Below, one piece after another: positions 1 to 7,788 of a stretch of 15,242 nucleotides of DNA (the first letter of the stretch is position 1; each line of letters starts with the position of its first letter). Under the pieces are notes generated by a model that saw nothing but the letters and a program-made list of their open reading frames with translations, was not told the origin of the DNA and did not search any database. The translations under genes and the position numbers were made by a program. Where the stretch lies: the NCBI GenBank assembly GCA_964415395.1, contig CAYPZU010000052.1:1-15242 (forward strand), written 5' to 3'. Source of the DNA: CAYPZU01 sp964415395 (GTDB lineage Bacteria > Chlamydiota > Chlamydiia > Chlamydiales > SM23-39).

Positions 1-966
1 GAATTCGTCGAGGCGGTTCAGGAAGTGTTTCCGCTCTGCTGCATCCACTTCGAGGATTGGACGGGCGTCGATGCGGTGAACCTCTTGAAGCGCTACCGCG
101 ACAAGGTGTGCTCCTTCAACGACGACATTCAGGGCACTTCCGCGATCGCGGTGAGCGGTCTGGTCAATGCGATGAAGATCAAAAAAGAAAAATTCAGCCA
201 GCAGCGGATCCTCTTTTTGGGAGCCGGATCGGCGGGAATCGGGATCGCGGATCTGATCGCCTCGGTCATGGCGCAGGAAGGGATCTCATTGAAACAGGCG
301 CAGTCGCAGATCGCCCTTTTCGATGTGCATGGCCTTCTCGAGGCGAAGCGGACCGATCTGTTTGATTTCCAGAAACCGTATGCCCATCCGATGGCGCCGA
401 CGAAAGATTTCGTGCAGGCGATCCGGCAGTTCAAGCCGACAGCGATCATCGGGGTGAGCACAGTCGGCGGGACGTTTACGAAGAGCGTGATCGAGGCGAT
501 GGCCGAGATCAATGAGCGCCCAATTATTTTTGCCCTTTCGAATCCGACCGAGCACGCCGAGTGCACGCCCGAGCAGGCCTATGAGTTTTCAAAAGGCAAA
601 GCGATCTACGCCGCAGGAGTGCAGTTCGATCCGGTGAAAATGGGAGGAAAGACGTTTCTTCCCGGCCAGGCGAACAACTTCTATATCTTCCCGGCTGTCG
701 GGATGGCGATGTTCGCGACGCAAGCCAAAAGGGCGAACGACGCGATGTTCATCGAGGCGGCGCGATCGGTTGCGGACGAGGTTTCGGCGTCGGAGCTCGA
801 GCAGGGGCTTCTCTACCCGCGCCAGTCGGACATTCTCGGCGTCGAGCTGCGGGCGGCCGAGCGGGTAGCCAAAGTCATTTTTGACCAGAACCTGGCGCGG
901 GCGGCTAAACCGCCCAAGGTCAGGGATTTGATCGAAAAGTGCGTCTATAAGCCTGATTACAGATAA
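1..966 (+). CDS. maeA: NAD-type malic enzyme, C-terminal part (5' truncated by window edge)
   Basis: Oxidative decarboxylation of L-malate to pyruvate and CO2 with reduction of NAD(P), linking the TCA cycle to pyruvate in the cytoplasm. The frame is open from base 1 and runs 321 codons to TAA at 964-966. About 230 N-terminal residues of a ~560-residue enzyme would lie to the left. Visible hallmarks are HFEDW near the start, the metal/substrate segment SFNDDIQGT, the Rossmann dinucleotide loop LFLGAGSAGIGIA, then ALSNPTEHAECTPEQAY and LPGQANNFYIFPAVG, all typical of the large MaeA/SfcA and eukaryotic-type family. The NDDIQGT form separates it from the short MaeB type. NAD versus NADP preference cannot be read reliably. 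A GTG at 25 is internal and not the start. The next gene follows 64 bp later on the same strand. Confidence 0.95.
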   Translation, partial: EFVEAVQEVFPLCCIHFEDWTGVDAVNLLKRYRDKVCSFNDDIQGTSAIAVSGLVNAMKIKKEKFSQQRILFLGAGSAGIGIADLIASVMAQEGISLKQAQSQIALFDVHGLLEAKRTDLFDFQKPYAHPMAPTKDFVQAIRQFKPTAIIGVSTVGGTFTKSVIEAMAEINERPIIFALSNPTEHAECTPEQAYEFSKGKAIYAAGVQFDPVKMGGKTFLPGQANNFYIFPAVGMAMFATQAKRANDAMFIEAARSVADEVSASELEQGLLYPRQSDILGVELRAAERVAKVIFDQNLARAAKPPKVRDLIEKCVYKPDYR

Positions 967-1030
967 GTTTACCGGTTGTCCAAAAGGAACCCCGGCGGGG
1001 TAAAATAGGGGGATCCTAATTGGAGGACTT

Positions 1031-1489
1031 ATGAAAAAACTCATATGGATCGCCTGCAGCGCTCTTTCCCTTTGCTATGCTGAGGAATCAGATCGGTTCA
1101 GGTATTTCTCCATGGGAGTTTCCGAACCTGCCTATGGTTCGTATAAAGCGGCTCCCGAGCTTTCGTTTGGAAGAAGGGTGCTCGACGGGAGAAACGGCTA
1201 TGATTTCGTGCTCGGCACGCAGATCAACCACCGCCATCAGGCTCTTTATGGGCAGGCCGCGTATCTGTTCTATCCATTCGCTCCCAACAAACTCTATTTA
1301 GGAGCAGGTCTCAGGGCAAGCCTGGGTCATTTTTATGATAAAGGAGTTGCTCCTGTAGCCACGATCCCTCTGATTTTGGGCTTCCAGTACAGCGCGGGGG
1401 AGAGGCGCCATTTCATCCAGGTGGATCAGGGGATCGAGTCGAGCTGGCTAGATTCGCGGATCGCTGTCCGTTACGGGATGGAATTCTAG
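1031..1489 (+). CDS. small exported protein, likely outer-membrane beta-barrel
   Basis: Product of 152 residues, not assignable to a named family with certainty. Residues 1-17 (MKKLIWIACSALSLCYA, then EES) form a classical Sec signal peptide with a likely cut after CYA. The mature part alternates polar and aromatic/hydrophobic residues in strand-like stretches (YDFVLGTQI, QALYGQAAYLFYP, LYLGAGLRASLG, ATIPLILGFQY, RRHFIQVDQG). It ends in RIAVRYGMEF with a terminal Phe, the signature of BAM-inserted barrels. The length would fit a barrel of about eight strands. The start is supported by GGAGG at 1022-1026. A resemblance in size and layout to PagL/OmpW-like small barrels is inference only. Confidence 0.75.
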   Translation: MKKLIWIACSALSLCYAEESDRFRYFSMGVSEPAYGSYKAAPELSFGRRVLDGRNGYDFVLGTQINHRHQALYGQAAYLFYPFAPNKLYLGAGLRASLGHFYDKGVAPVATIPLILGFQYSAGERRHFIQVDQGIESSWLDSRIAVRYGMEF

Positions 1490-1534
1490 AATAAGAAATC
1501 GGCATTTGATACTTCTCTGAGAAAGGAGGGAAGC

Positions 1535-1867
1535 ATGATTCCGTTTCTGATTGTCGTTCCGTTCAAGGAAGGGAGAGTTGACGCCTACAGGAAATTCGCA
1601 GAGGTAATCACAGGGCCGAAAAAGAGGGAATACGCCGACATGCTGAGGCGTCTTGGCCTTAAATCGACCCGGGTTTGGATTCAGGCGCTAGGCGGCAAAG
1701 AATACGCTGTCGTTTACCACGACGCGGAAGAAAAGGCCGCAGACCACTTGAAGCATTGGATGGTTTCGACCCACCCGTTCGACGTCTGGTTCAGAGAGCA
1801 GCTGGCAGGCTTTTATGAAGGACCCATCGAGCCGTCGCAGCATCTGTTCGATTTCGAGGCCCGCTAA
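1535..1867 (+). CDS. small conserved protein, DUF6176-like
   Basis: Product of 110 residues, cytoplasmic, without signal peptide or membrane segment. The pattern is an N-terminal strand (FLIVVPFKEGRV), a long helix with many K/R/E (residues ~17-45), a strand pair around TRVWIQALGGKEYAVVYHD, and the motif STHPFDVWFREQL. That order and the HPFDxWF segment resemble the DUF6176 type of ferredoxin-like/antibiotic-monooxygenase-like fold. This is recalled resemblance, not a search result, and no catalytic function can be named. The start has a perfect AGGAGG (1524-1529) at ideal spacing. Its TAA overlaps the stop codon of the convergent antiporter gene by 4 bp, so there is no room for an intergenic terminator. 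Confidence 0.85.
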   Translation: MIPFLIVVPFKEGRVDAYRKFAEVITGPKKREYADMLRRLGLKSTRVWIQALGGKEYAVVYHDAEEKAADHLKHWMVSTHPFDVWFREQLAGFYEGPIEPSQHLFDFEAR

Positions 1868-3072
1868 GTTGGGTGCTGCGGCTCTTTTTTGTAGAGCCAG
1901 CGGAGCGAGAACGGGGCGATGAGCGTCGTGGCGCAGATGACGAGGATCAGCGCCGTGTAGACGTCGCCGTTGATCGCGCCCGCGCTTTTCGCCACGTTCG
2001 CAAAGATCAGGCCCACTTCGCCGCGCGGAATCATCGCGGCCCCGATGATGATTTTGGAGAGAAGCGTTTCCCGCTTAAGAAGCATCCCCGAAAGCGATTT
2101 TCCGATGGCTGCTACGATGAAGAGAGAAAGGCTGAGGATCCAGACGAAGGGGGATGCCCAGTTGATCTCGCGCAAGTTGAGCGAGAGGCCGATCGCGACG
2201 AAAAAGATCGGAGTGAAGAGATAGATGATCGGGCGCATCTGCTGCTCGACCCGTTCGCTGAAGCTTTCCGACTTGTGGAGGAAGGCGGAGAAGGGGAGGA
2301 AAAATTGCCTTGAGAGGGCAAGCCCTGCGGCAAAGCCGCCGAGAAGCTCCGGCGCGCCGAGCTGATAGGCGAGCCACGCGAAGAGGAGGATCAGCGAAAT
2401 GATGGTGGTTGGCAGAAGTCCGGGAATATCGCTTTTCTCTTCCCAGCGGCGGATCGTGTGGGAGATCCATTTGGCGGCAAGCGGCGCGATGCAGAAGAAG
2501 AGAGCGATGAAGGCGAGGATTTTTGCCGCGTTCCAGAGATTCACTCCGCCGCGCGAGGCGAATTCGTAGAGCATGGTGAGCAGCACGATCCCGATGATGT
2601 CATCGAGGACGGCGGCGCCGATGATTACCTGCGCTTCGTGGGTGGCGTGCCGTTTCAGGTCGCGCAGAATCCGGAGCGTGATCCCGATGCTGGTGGCGGT
2701 GAGGGTGCTGCCGATGAACAGGCTGGCAAGGAGCGAAAAGCTGAAGGCGTAGTAGCTGACCAAAAAGCCGCCCGCAAAGGGAAGAACGACGCCCAAGATC
2801 GCCACCGTGATCGCTTTCAAGCCTGCGGAAGAGAGGCGGGCGATATCGGTCTCAATCCCTACTTCGAAAAGCAGCAGGATGATCCCGATCTGAGCGAGCA
2901 GGTGGATTGGGACCGAAGTCTCAACCCAGCCGAGCAGGCTCGGGCCGATGAGGACGCCTGCTGCGACCTCTCCGATGACGGAAGGGATGTTCAGCCGGTT
3001 CGCCGCTTCGCCGACGATGCGCGCCGCGATCAAGATCAAGACGAGCTGGAGGATAAAATTGTGGACGTCCAT
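1864..3072 (-). CDS. CPA2-family Na+/H+ (or K+/H+) antiporter
   Basis: Integral inner-membrane exchanger of about 402 residues with roughly 12-13 hydrophobic segments, moving Na+ or K+ against H+ for pH and ion homeostasis. Diagnostic features are the early IPSVIGEVAAGVLIGPSLLG segment (CPA2 TM2), ILLLFEVGIETD, and the ion-binding pair in GAAVLDDIIGI (Asp-Asp at about residues 157-158), as in electrogenic NapA/GerN-like members. The C-terminal half has PELLGGFAAGLALS, TPIFFVAIGL and MIPRGEVGLIFA. There is no RCK/TrkA-N domain, so it is not a full KefB/C. The frame is open upstream to an ATG at 3195, but that would add 41 basic non-membrane residues and overlap the divergent methyltransferase gene. 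I therefore prefer the ATG at 3072 (MDVHNF). Its Shine-Dalgarno is weak (CGGA). Confidence 0.92.
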   Translation of the reverse strand: MDVHNFILQLVLILIAARIVGEAANRLNIPSVIGEVAAGVLIGPSLLGWVETSVPIHLLAQIGIILLLFEVGIETDIARLSSAGLKAITVAILGVVLPFAGGFLVSYYAFSFSLLASLFIGSTLTATSIGITLRILRDLKRHATHEAQVIIGAAVLDDIIGIVLLTMLYEFASRGGVNLWNAAKILAFIALFFCIAPLAAKWISHTIRRWEEKSDIPGLLPTTIISLILLFAWLAYQLGAPELLGGFAAGLALSRQFFLPFSAFLHKSESFSERVEQQMRPIIYLFTPIFFVAIGLSLNLREINWASPFVWILSLSLFIVAAIGKSLSGMLLKRETLLSKIIIGAAMIPRGEVGLIFANVAKSAGAINGDVYTALILVICATTLIAPFSLRWLYKKEPQHPT

Positions 3073-3102
3073 AATTCCGCACCATAAAGGATGGGGGTTC
3101 CA

Positions 3103-3942
3103 ATGTTCAACAGGTATCTGTTTGCCTTTCTGTTCGCGCTGGGAACGCAATTGGGTTTTTCGGCGGGTCTTCAAGATCCGAAGGGGTATGCCCAAAACTC
3201 AAGCTTGCAGTGGAACTGGGCGATCAGCGCTTTGGAGAGGTACTCCTGGAAAGGGGATGAGCGGGTTCTCGACCTTGGCTGCGGCGACGGAAAAATTACG
3301 GCTTGGATCGCAAACAACAAGACGAGAGGCCTCTCTGTCGGGCTCGATCTCGCGCCGGCGATGATTCTTTTCGCCTCCGAGACCCACCGGGATTGCCCGA
3401 ATCTTCTTTTTTTGGAAGGGGATATCTCCAGGCTCCCTTTTTTCGAACAATTCGATCTCATCACGGCTTTTTGCTCGCTCCATTATGTTGTCGAGCAGGA
3501 AGAAGGTTTGAAAGCGATCCGCCGGAGCCTCAATCCGGGCGGCAAGCTTCTTTTTATTGCGCCGGGCCGCGATGGGACGAGTCTCGGTTCTCTATCCGAG
3601 AGGCTGATTCAAAGCGATAAATGGGCCGAATTTTTCCCCGCATTCAAAAGACAAAGGGTCTATTTCACAAAGGACTCCTATCAGGCGCTTCTTGAAAAAA
3701 CGGGTTTTCGGGTGGTTTCCTTTGAGGTCGCGCATGACGCGGTTCGTTTTAAGGACCTAAGCGAGCTTCTCGATTGGCTGCGGCCGCTCGTCAATTACAC
3801 GGGCCATCTTTCAGATGAGTTGAGAGAGGAATTTCTGAAAGATCTGGCCGATCAGATGCTCTCATTTGCTCTTCCGGCAGAAGAGGGGATCGTTTTGCAA
3901 TCGACTCTCTTCGAATGTATTTCCGAAAAGAGGGCTGATTGA
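3103..3942 (+). CDS. SAM-dependent methyltransferase with N-terminal signal peptide
   Basis: Class I methyltransferase (Methyltransf_11/25 type), 279 residues from the chosen start, substrate unknown. Motif I is VLDLGCGDGKITA (about residues 55-67), the acidic ribose-binding residue is in VGLDLAP, and the later motifs are FDLITAFCSLHYV and LNPGGKLLFIAPG. The C-terminal third is helical and resembles the trans-aconitate/BioC-like group. An ATG at 3091 is also in frame, but AAGG sits directly against it. The ATG at 3103 has a G-rich stretch at workable spacing and gives MFNRYLFAFLFALGTQLGFSA, which reads as a Sec signal peptide with a cut after FSA. A SAM enzyme carrying an export signal is odd; it may act as a secreted effector or the segment may be a membrane anchor. 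The antiporter gene diverges 30 bp upstream. Confidence 0.88.
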   Translation: MFNRYLFAFLFALGTQLGFSAGLQDPKGYAQNSSLQWNWAISALERYSWKGDERVLDLGCGDGKITAWIANNKTRGLSVGLDLAPAMILFASETHRDCPNLLFLEGDISRLPFFEQFDLITAFCSLHYVVEQEEGLKAIRRSLNPGGKLLFIAPGRDGTSLGSLSERLIQSDKWAEFFPAFKRQRVYFTKDSYQALLEKTGFRVVSFEVAHDAVRFKDLSELLDWLRPLVNYTGHLSDELREEFLKDLADQMLSFALPAEEGIVLQSTLFECISEKRAD

Positions 3943-3978
3943 TCTTCGTTTTGCCAAAAGAGAATCTCTGGTAGGAGG

Positions 3979-4016
3979 GAGGAAAAGGGGAGTCCATGTG
4001 GACGGCGGTTTTCCTC
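3979..4016 (+). promoter_or_regulatory. two-tier hairpin in the leader of the acyl ligase gene
   Basis: Outer arms GAGGAAAA (3979-3986) and TTTTCCTC (4009-4016) pair perfectly over 8 bp. Inside, GTCCA (3992-3996) pairs with TGGAC (3999-4003). The two stems are separated by a purine-rich internal loop, GGGGA opposite GGCGG. It ends 17 bp before the ATG at 4034. The 3' arm contains four Ts but no free T-tract follows, so it fits an RNA leader structure better than a classical terminator for the methyltransferase gene. Confidence 0.5.
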
Positions 4017-4033
4017 TTGTCTGATGGGAAGCT

Positions 4034-5527
4034 ATGTTTGCGAACTTGACCGAAGACTGTTTATCCGGCGGAGTCGAAAATACGCCCGACAAAACGGCGC
4101 TCATTTTTCTCTCCGGCGGTAAAGAAGAAACCTATTGCTATCGAGAGCTGCATCGCCTGATTCTTTCAGCTGCCAATGGAATCAGGAGCCTCGGCGAAAA
4201 ACCGGGGAGCCGTTTTATTTTCCGGGCCAACAGCAGCCTCGACTTCTTCCTCCTTTTTTTCGGCTCCATCCGCGCTGGACTCGTGCCGAACGCTTCGTTT
4301 CCCGGACTGAAAGAGCGGGAGATTCTCGAATGCGTCGAGGATGCAAAAGCCGCCCTCTATTACGAGTCGGAAGAATGCGCGATTCACCCGCGGCTCCCTT
4401 CGTTTTGCAGGCAAGTGGAATTTGAAACGCTGAAAAAGTTTCCCGCCGATCCGTTCGATCCGCGCACCAGGGAGTCCGATCCTGCGTACATCGTCTACAC
4501 ATCGGGGTCCACTTCAAAGCCGAAAGGGGTGATCCATTCCCAGGGTGAGATCCGCGCCAGGGGAACGATCCGCAAGTTTTGGGAAGAGATGGGAGAGGGG
4601 GATCGGGTCTTCCATACGCGCAATCCGCACTGGACGTATACGATGCGGGTGAACTTCTTCGACGCCTGGGCGTCCGGGGCGACGGCGATTGCCCGGGCAG
4701 CGCCTCCGACAGTCGAAGAAACGCTCATGACGATTGAAAAATACCGCGTTACGGTGTTTGCGACGATCCCGCTCTTTTACAAAGAAATCGTCCGTTCGTG
4801 CGAAGCCCCAAAGCATCAGCTTCGCTCTCTTCGGATCGCTCTCTCGGTAGGAGAGTATCTGGATCCTGCCGTAGAAGAGAAGTGGCGGGGGCTCTTCCAT
4901 CGGCCCATTTACCAGGCGCTCGGCACAACCGAGCTGGGCACTCCGATCTGCGAGTCGCCTTCAGTGGAAAAGCGCAAAGGCTCGATCGGGCAAGTAGCCC
5001 CAGGTCTTGAAGTGGAAGTTCTCCCGCTGGAGGAGGGAACTCAGCCCGTCGAGGCTGGAACGATGGGCGTTCTCGCATTCCGCAAAGGGGGCCCCGGAAT
5101 GATGCTCGGCTACACGCAGATGGATGAAGGGACCCGGAAGCATTTCCGGGGAGAATGGTTTCTCCCGGGCGATCTCGTGCGCAGAGATGCGGACGGGTAT
5201 ATCTGGCATTGCGGCAGGCCCGGAGACATTCTGAAAATCCGGGGCGCGATCCGCGTCTCGGCCAAAGAGGTAGAAGCGGTGTACCGCACCCATCCCGGCG
5301 TGTTCGACGCTGCCTGCACCGCAACGAAAAACGAAAATCAGGAAAATGTCCTGACCCTTTTCGTTGTTCCAGCCCCAGGCGCGCCTGAAGGTCTGGAAGA
5401 GGAGCTTAAAGCGCTGGCGAAGAAGAACTTGTCTCCCCTGAAGACTCCGGAACGAATCGTCTTCTTGAAACAGTTGCCGAAGAACAGGAACGGGAAGACG
5501 GACTATAAAAAACTGAGCGGCCAATAA
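4034..5527 (+). CDS. AMP-forming acyl-CoA synthetase / acyl-AMP ligase
   Basis: ANL-superfamily enzyme of 497 residues that activates a carboxylic acid with ATP to an acyl-AMP, usually followed by transfer to CoA or a carrier. Seen in order: P-loop A3 YTSGSTSKPKGV (residues 155-166), A5 YQALGTTE (293-300), GEWFLPGDLV with the A7 Asp (380), hinge and A8 GRPGDILKIRG (394-404), and the A10 catalytic lysine in NRNGKTDYKKL (Lys488). The domain is complete at typical length, with no fused carrier or reductase domain. The substrate cannot be read; the overall layout is closest to benzoate/medium-chain acyl-CoA ligases. It lies 91 bp after the methyltransferase on the same strand, with a hairpin between. 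GGGA lies a few bases before the ATG. Confidence 0.93.
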   Translation: MFANLTEDCLSGGVENTPDKTALIFLSGGKEETYCYRELHRLILSAANGIRSLGEKPGSRFIFRANSSLDFFLLFFGSIRAGLVPNASFPGLKEREILECVEDAKAALYYESEECAIHPRLPSFCRQVEFETLKKFPADPFDPRTRESDPAYIVYTSGSTSKPKGVIHSQGEIRARGTIRKFWEEMGEGDRVFHTRNPHWTYTMRVNFFDAWASGATAIARAAPPTVEETLMTIEKYRVTVFATIPLFYKEIVRSCEAPKHQLRSLRIALSVGEYLDPAVEEKWRGLFHRPIYQALGTTELGTPICESPSVEKRKGSIGQVAPGLEVEVLPLEEGTQPVEAGTMGVLAFRKGGPGMMLGYTQMDEGTRKHFRGEWFLPGDLVRRDADGYIWHCGRPGDILKIRGAIRVSAKEVEAVYRTHPGVFDAACTATKNENQENVLTLFVVPAPGAPEGLEEELKALAKKNLSPLKTPERIVFLKQLPKNRNGKTDYKKLSGQ

Positions 5528-5577
5528 TTTTTTTTGATCTGGAATTTCATAGGGCGAATCGGCAAAAATAGAGCAAC

Positions 5578-6504
5578 ATGGAATCGCGAATGAAGTTATT
5601 TCTTGATCGGCGGGCCGTCAGGCTGCTCGGCCAAAATCCGTCGATAATTTTAAGGCATGAGATTGTCTCCCATCCAGAGAGCGAAATCGCTTTGCGCTGG
5701 CCCGCGTTCCTCGAATATTTAGGATTGGGCGGTCTCTTTTCAGGATTTCCTGTGTTCGGCCCTGAAGAGCCTCTTTTTACTGCGACGGCTCAAACGGCCG
5801 CTTCCACCGATGAGAAGGAAGTTCTGCTGTACATCTACGATCGGCTCTTCACCGAAGCGCTGAATCGGGTGCGCGCGCTCCCCCAGATCAACGCCGCATT
5901 CCTCTATGAAGCGATCCAGGGGCAGAGGAAAGTTTCCCCTTTTTCCGAGGCTGAAAAAGCGCTCGATCCCGCCTTAAAAAAATATGAAACCGCTCTTTTG
6001 GAAAGGCCTCTCGACACGCTGCACGATTTAACGCTCTATCTCTCCTACGACCGGATGTGCGCCTGGATGGCGGCTCTGTTCGACTTGCCTTCCCAGGATC
6101 CCCGGTTTATCCGAGGCATCGCCGTATTGAAGGAGTGTCTTGTCGAGTCGTACCAGCATATTTTCAAGCACGGCAGAACGGTGCCAGGAGTCTTTCGCCT
6201 GGTCGAGGCTCTGTTCGCCTACCAGATGCGGGAAGAAAATTTACCGAAGCATTCGGAAGCCGAGTGGGCTCTGCTCAGCCAAAGCGTCCCTCTTCTCTAT
6301 TCAGAAGGGGAGCTCGCCGATTCGTATATCGACGACGCTGTCGCGGATCGATTGGATGAGACTCCAGCCTGCCATTTCATCTCAGACGAGCCCGAGACGG
6401 TCAAAAAACGGATTGCGCTCGCGCAGCATATGTTCAATCAGCTTAAAGAGCAGGTCCCTCAGTGGGATTTCTCGCTTCGTCCTAAACCGATCATTTTTGT
6501 TTGA
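5578..6504 (+). CDS. conserved-looking hypothetical protein, mostly helical
   Basis: I do not recognise this 308-residue product. There is no signal peptide and no membrane segment. It is rich in amphipathic helices (for example EVLLYIYDRLFTEALNRVRA and FKHGRTVPGVFRLVEALFAYQ) and has an acidic patch, DSYIDDAVADRLDE, near residue 250. It ends in SLRPKPIIFV. The ORF is long, its codon use matches the neighbours, and it fills the space between the acyl ligase and the glycosyltransferase on the same strand, so it is very likely real. The first ATG (5578) has only a weak GAG upstream. The ATG at 5590 (MKLFLDRRAV) is an equally plausible start. A T8 run follows the preceding gene's stop at 5529-5536. 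Confidence 0.8.
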   Translation: MESRMKLFLDRRAVRLLGQNPSIILRHEIVSHPESEIALRWPAFLEYLGLGGLFSGFPVFGPEEPLFTATAQTAASTDEKEVLLYIYDRLFTEALNRVRALPQINAAFLYEAIQGQRKVSPFSEAEKALDPALKKYETALLERPLDTLHDLTLYLSYDRMCAWMAALFDLPSQDPRFIRGIAVLKECLVESYQHIFKHGRTVPGVFRLVEALFAYQMREENLPKHSEAEWALLSQSVPLLYSEGELADSYIDDAVADRLDETPACHFISDEPETVKKRIALAQHMFNQLKEQVPQWDFSLRPKPIIFV

Positions 6505-6529
6505 ACCTTTGAGAATCATTCTCTACAAT
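6501..6529 (+). promoter_or_regulatory. sigma-70-type promoter with Fur-box-like dyad
   Basis: A -35 hexamer TTGAAC (6501-6506) and a -10 hexamer TACAAT (6524-6529) are separated by exactly 17 bp and lie just ahead of the Shine-Dalgarno (AGGAGA, 6543-6548) of the GT90 gene. The spacer holds the dyad GAGAA-TCA-TTCTC (6511-6523). With its flanks it matches 12 of 15 positions of the 7-1-7 Fur-type palindrome TGATAATCATTATCA. Repressor binding there would block the promoter. Regulator identity is inference. Confidence 0.55.
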
Positions 6530-6556
6530 TCCTGATTTTGCAAAGGAGAGAAGCGG

Positions 6557-7663
6557 ATGAAAAGCTCCGGCTGGTTTGTGTATCTTGGGATAGCGGCTTT
6601 GCTCGTTGGCGGCGGGGCTTTTTGGCTTCGCAAAAAAGCGCCCGAGGCGAGCGGCTGGATGGTCCAGCAGATCGAGCGCGACCTGTCCCGCTTCAAAGAT
6701 CAGCCCATTTCGAGAGGGAAAATCATCCGGACTGCGGCGGATCCTGCCAACGACGGCCATTTGCTGATTCATTACTCGATCAGGAAAAACAAAGTCACCG
6801 CCAGCCACCGGATTCCTCCCGATCATCCGCTTACGAAAGACCACCTGATTCCGCGGATGAAGGCGATCTTAAGCTCTTTGCAGAACACGGTGAGAAAATA
6901 CCCTCTGCCCGACTTGGATTTTGTCGTTACGATCCATGACGCGCTCCACGCTTCGTTCGATTTCCCTCTTTTCGTGATGGCGACAGTTCCCGGCCTCGAA
7001 AACCAGATTCTCATTCCCGACTTTGAGGCGCTTCGAGGGACCTACCAGGTCATCAAACCGGCAGACATCACAGACGAGCGGTCGATCCCTGCCTGGCAGG
7101 ATCGAAAAGGGCTTCTCGTCTGGAGAGGCGGCCCCGGCCAGCACCCTCCCGAAGGCTTTCCCGTCTCCACCGATCCGAACGAGGCTCACTGCCTTTCGCG
7201 GATCAAGCTGTGCCATCTCTCCACGCTCCATCCCGATGTCATCGACTCGCGGTTTTCTTACCTTGGTGCTAACTGGGAAATGCTAGCTCCCTACCTTGGC
7301 AGTTTCCTCACCTATCCCGAGCAGCTCTCCTACAAATACCACATGCTCATCGACGGCTACTCCTGCTCCTACTATTCCTCCGGCTGGAAATTCTTTTCCG
7401 GTTCGCTTGTTTTCAAGGAAGATTCAAAGCATATCCAGTGGTACTACAGCCAGCTCAAACCCAACGTCCACTATATTCCAGTCAAAGAAGGCCTCGCCGA
7501 TCTATTGGAAAAGATCCAGTGGGCGAAGGAGCATGACGAAGAGGCCGCGCAAATCGCCCGCCAGGGACGCGAGTTCGCCCTGTCGCATATTACCCAGGAT
7601 AAAAACCGGGCCTATCTCTATCATCTGCTCCTCGCTTACAGCCGCCTGAATTGGGTCGACTGA
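6557..7663 (+). CDS. membrane-anchored GT90 (CAP10-type) glycosyltransferase
   Basis: Product of 368 residues in the CAP10/LPS-modifying glycosyltransferase family (GT90), whose members transfer glucose or xylose to polysaccharides, LPS or protein. Residues 6-24 form one hydrophobic anchor (GWFVYLGIAALLVGGGAFW) followed by RKK, so the N-terminus is cytoplasmic and the enzyme either faces the periplasm or stays on the membrane. Family signatures are KGLLVWRGG (184-192), the sugar-nucleotide region around YKYHMLIDGYSCSYYS (259-274), GSLVFKEDS (282-290) and YYSQLKPNVHYIPVKEGLADL (296-316, beginning YYSQLKPNVHY). The start has AGGAGA at good spacing, and the promoter described at 6501-6529 lies just upstream. 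Likely role: modification of an envelope glycan. Confidence 0.9.
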   Translation: MKSSGWFVYLGIAALLVGGGAFWLRKKAPEASGWMVQQIERDLSRFKDQPISRGKIIRTAADPANDGHLLIHYSIRKNKVTASHRIPPDHPLTKDHLIPRMKAILSSLQNTVRKYPLPDLDFVVTIHDALHASFDFPLFVMATVPGLENQILIPDFEALRGTYQVIKPADITDERSIPAWQDRKGLLVWRGGPGQHPPEGFPVSTDPNEAHCLSRIKLCHLSTLHPDVIDSRFSYLGANWEMLAPYLGSFLTYPEQLSYKYHMLIDGYSCSYYSSGWKFFSGSLVFKEDSKHIQWYYSQLKPNVHYIPVKEGLADLLEKIQWAKEHDEEAAQIARQGREFALSHITQDKNRAYLYHLLLAYSRLNWVD

Positions 7664-7689
7664 GACGCTTGAATCGCCCCTTCTTCTGG

Positions 7690-7735
7690 GGAGGGACTTC
7701 CCTCCGACTCGCGTTTGCCAGTCTGGATTTTTTTT
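7690..7735 (+). terminator. possible weak terminator after the GT90 gene
   Basis: A perfect 6-bp hairpin GGAGGG-ACTT-CCCTCC (7690-7705) lies 27 bp after the GT90 stop, and a T8 run follows at 7728-7735. The 22-bp distance between stem and T-run is too long for a textbook intrinsic terminator, so the call is tentative. Confidence 0.3.
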
Positions 7736-7788
7736 AGACTCAATCATAAACTCGGATGCCGAGAAAGTCTCTGCAGGATGGTTTTTCT

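Noticed and set aside
1..6. EcoRI site at the very first base
   Set aside because: A single 6-bp site at the edge is not evidence of a cloning junction.
2458..3087. Plus-strand 209-codon ORF
   Set aside because: Antisense shadow of the antiporter, with an extremely Asp/Glu/Arg-rich product.
4749..5524. Long minus-strand ORFs
   Set aside because: Shadows of the GC-rich acyl ligase gene, with no domain or start signal.
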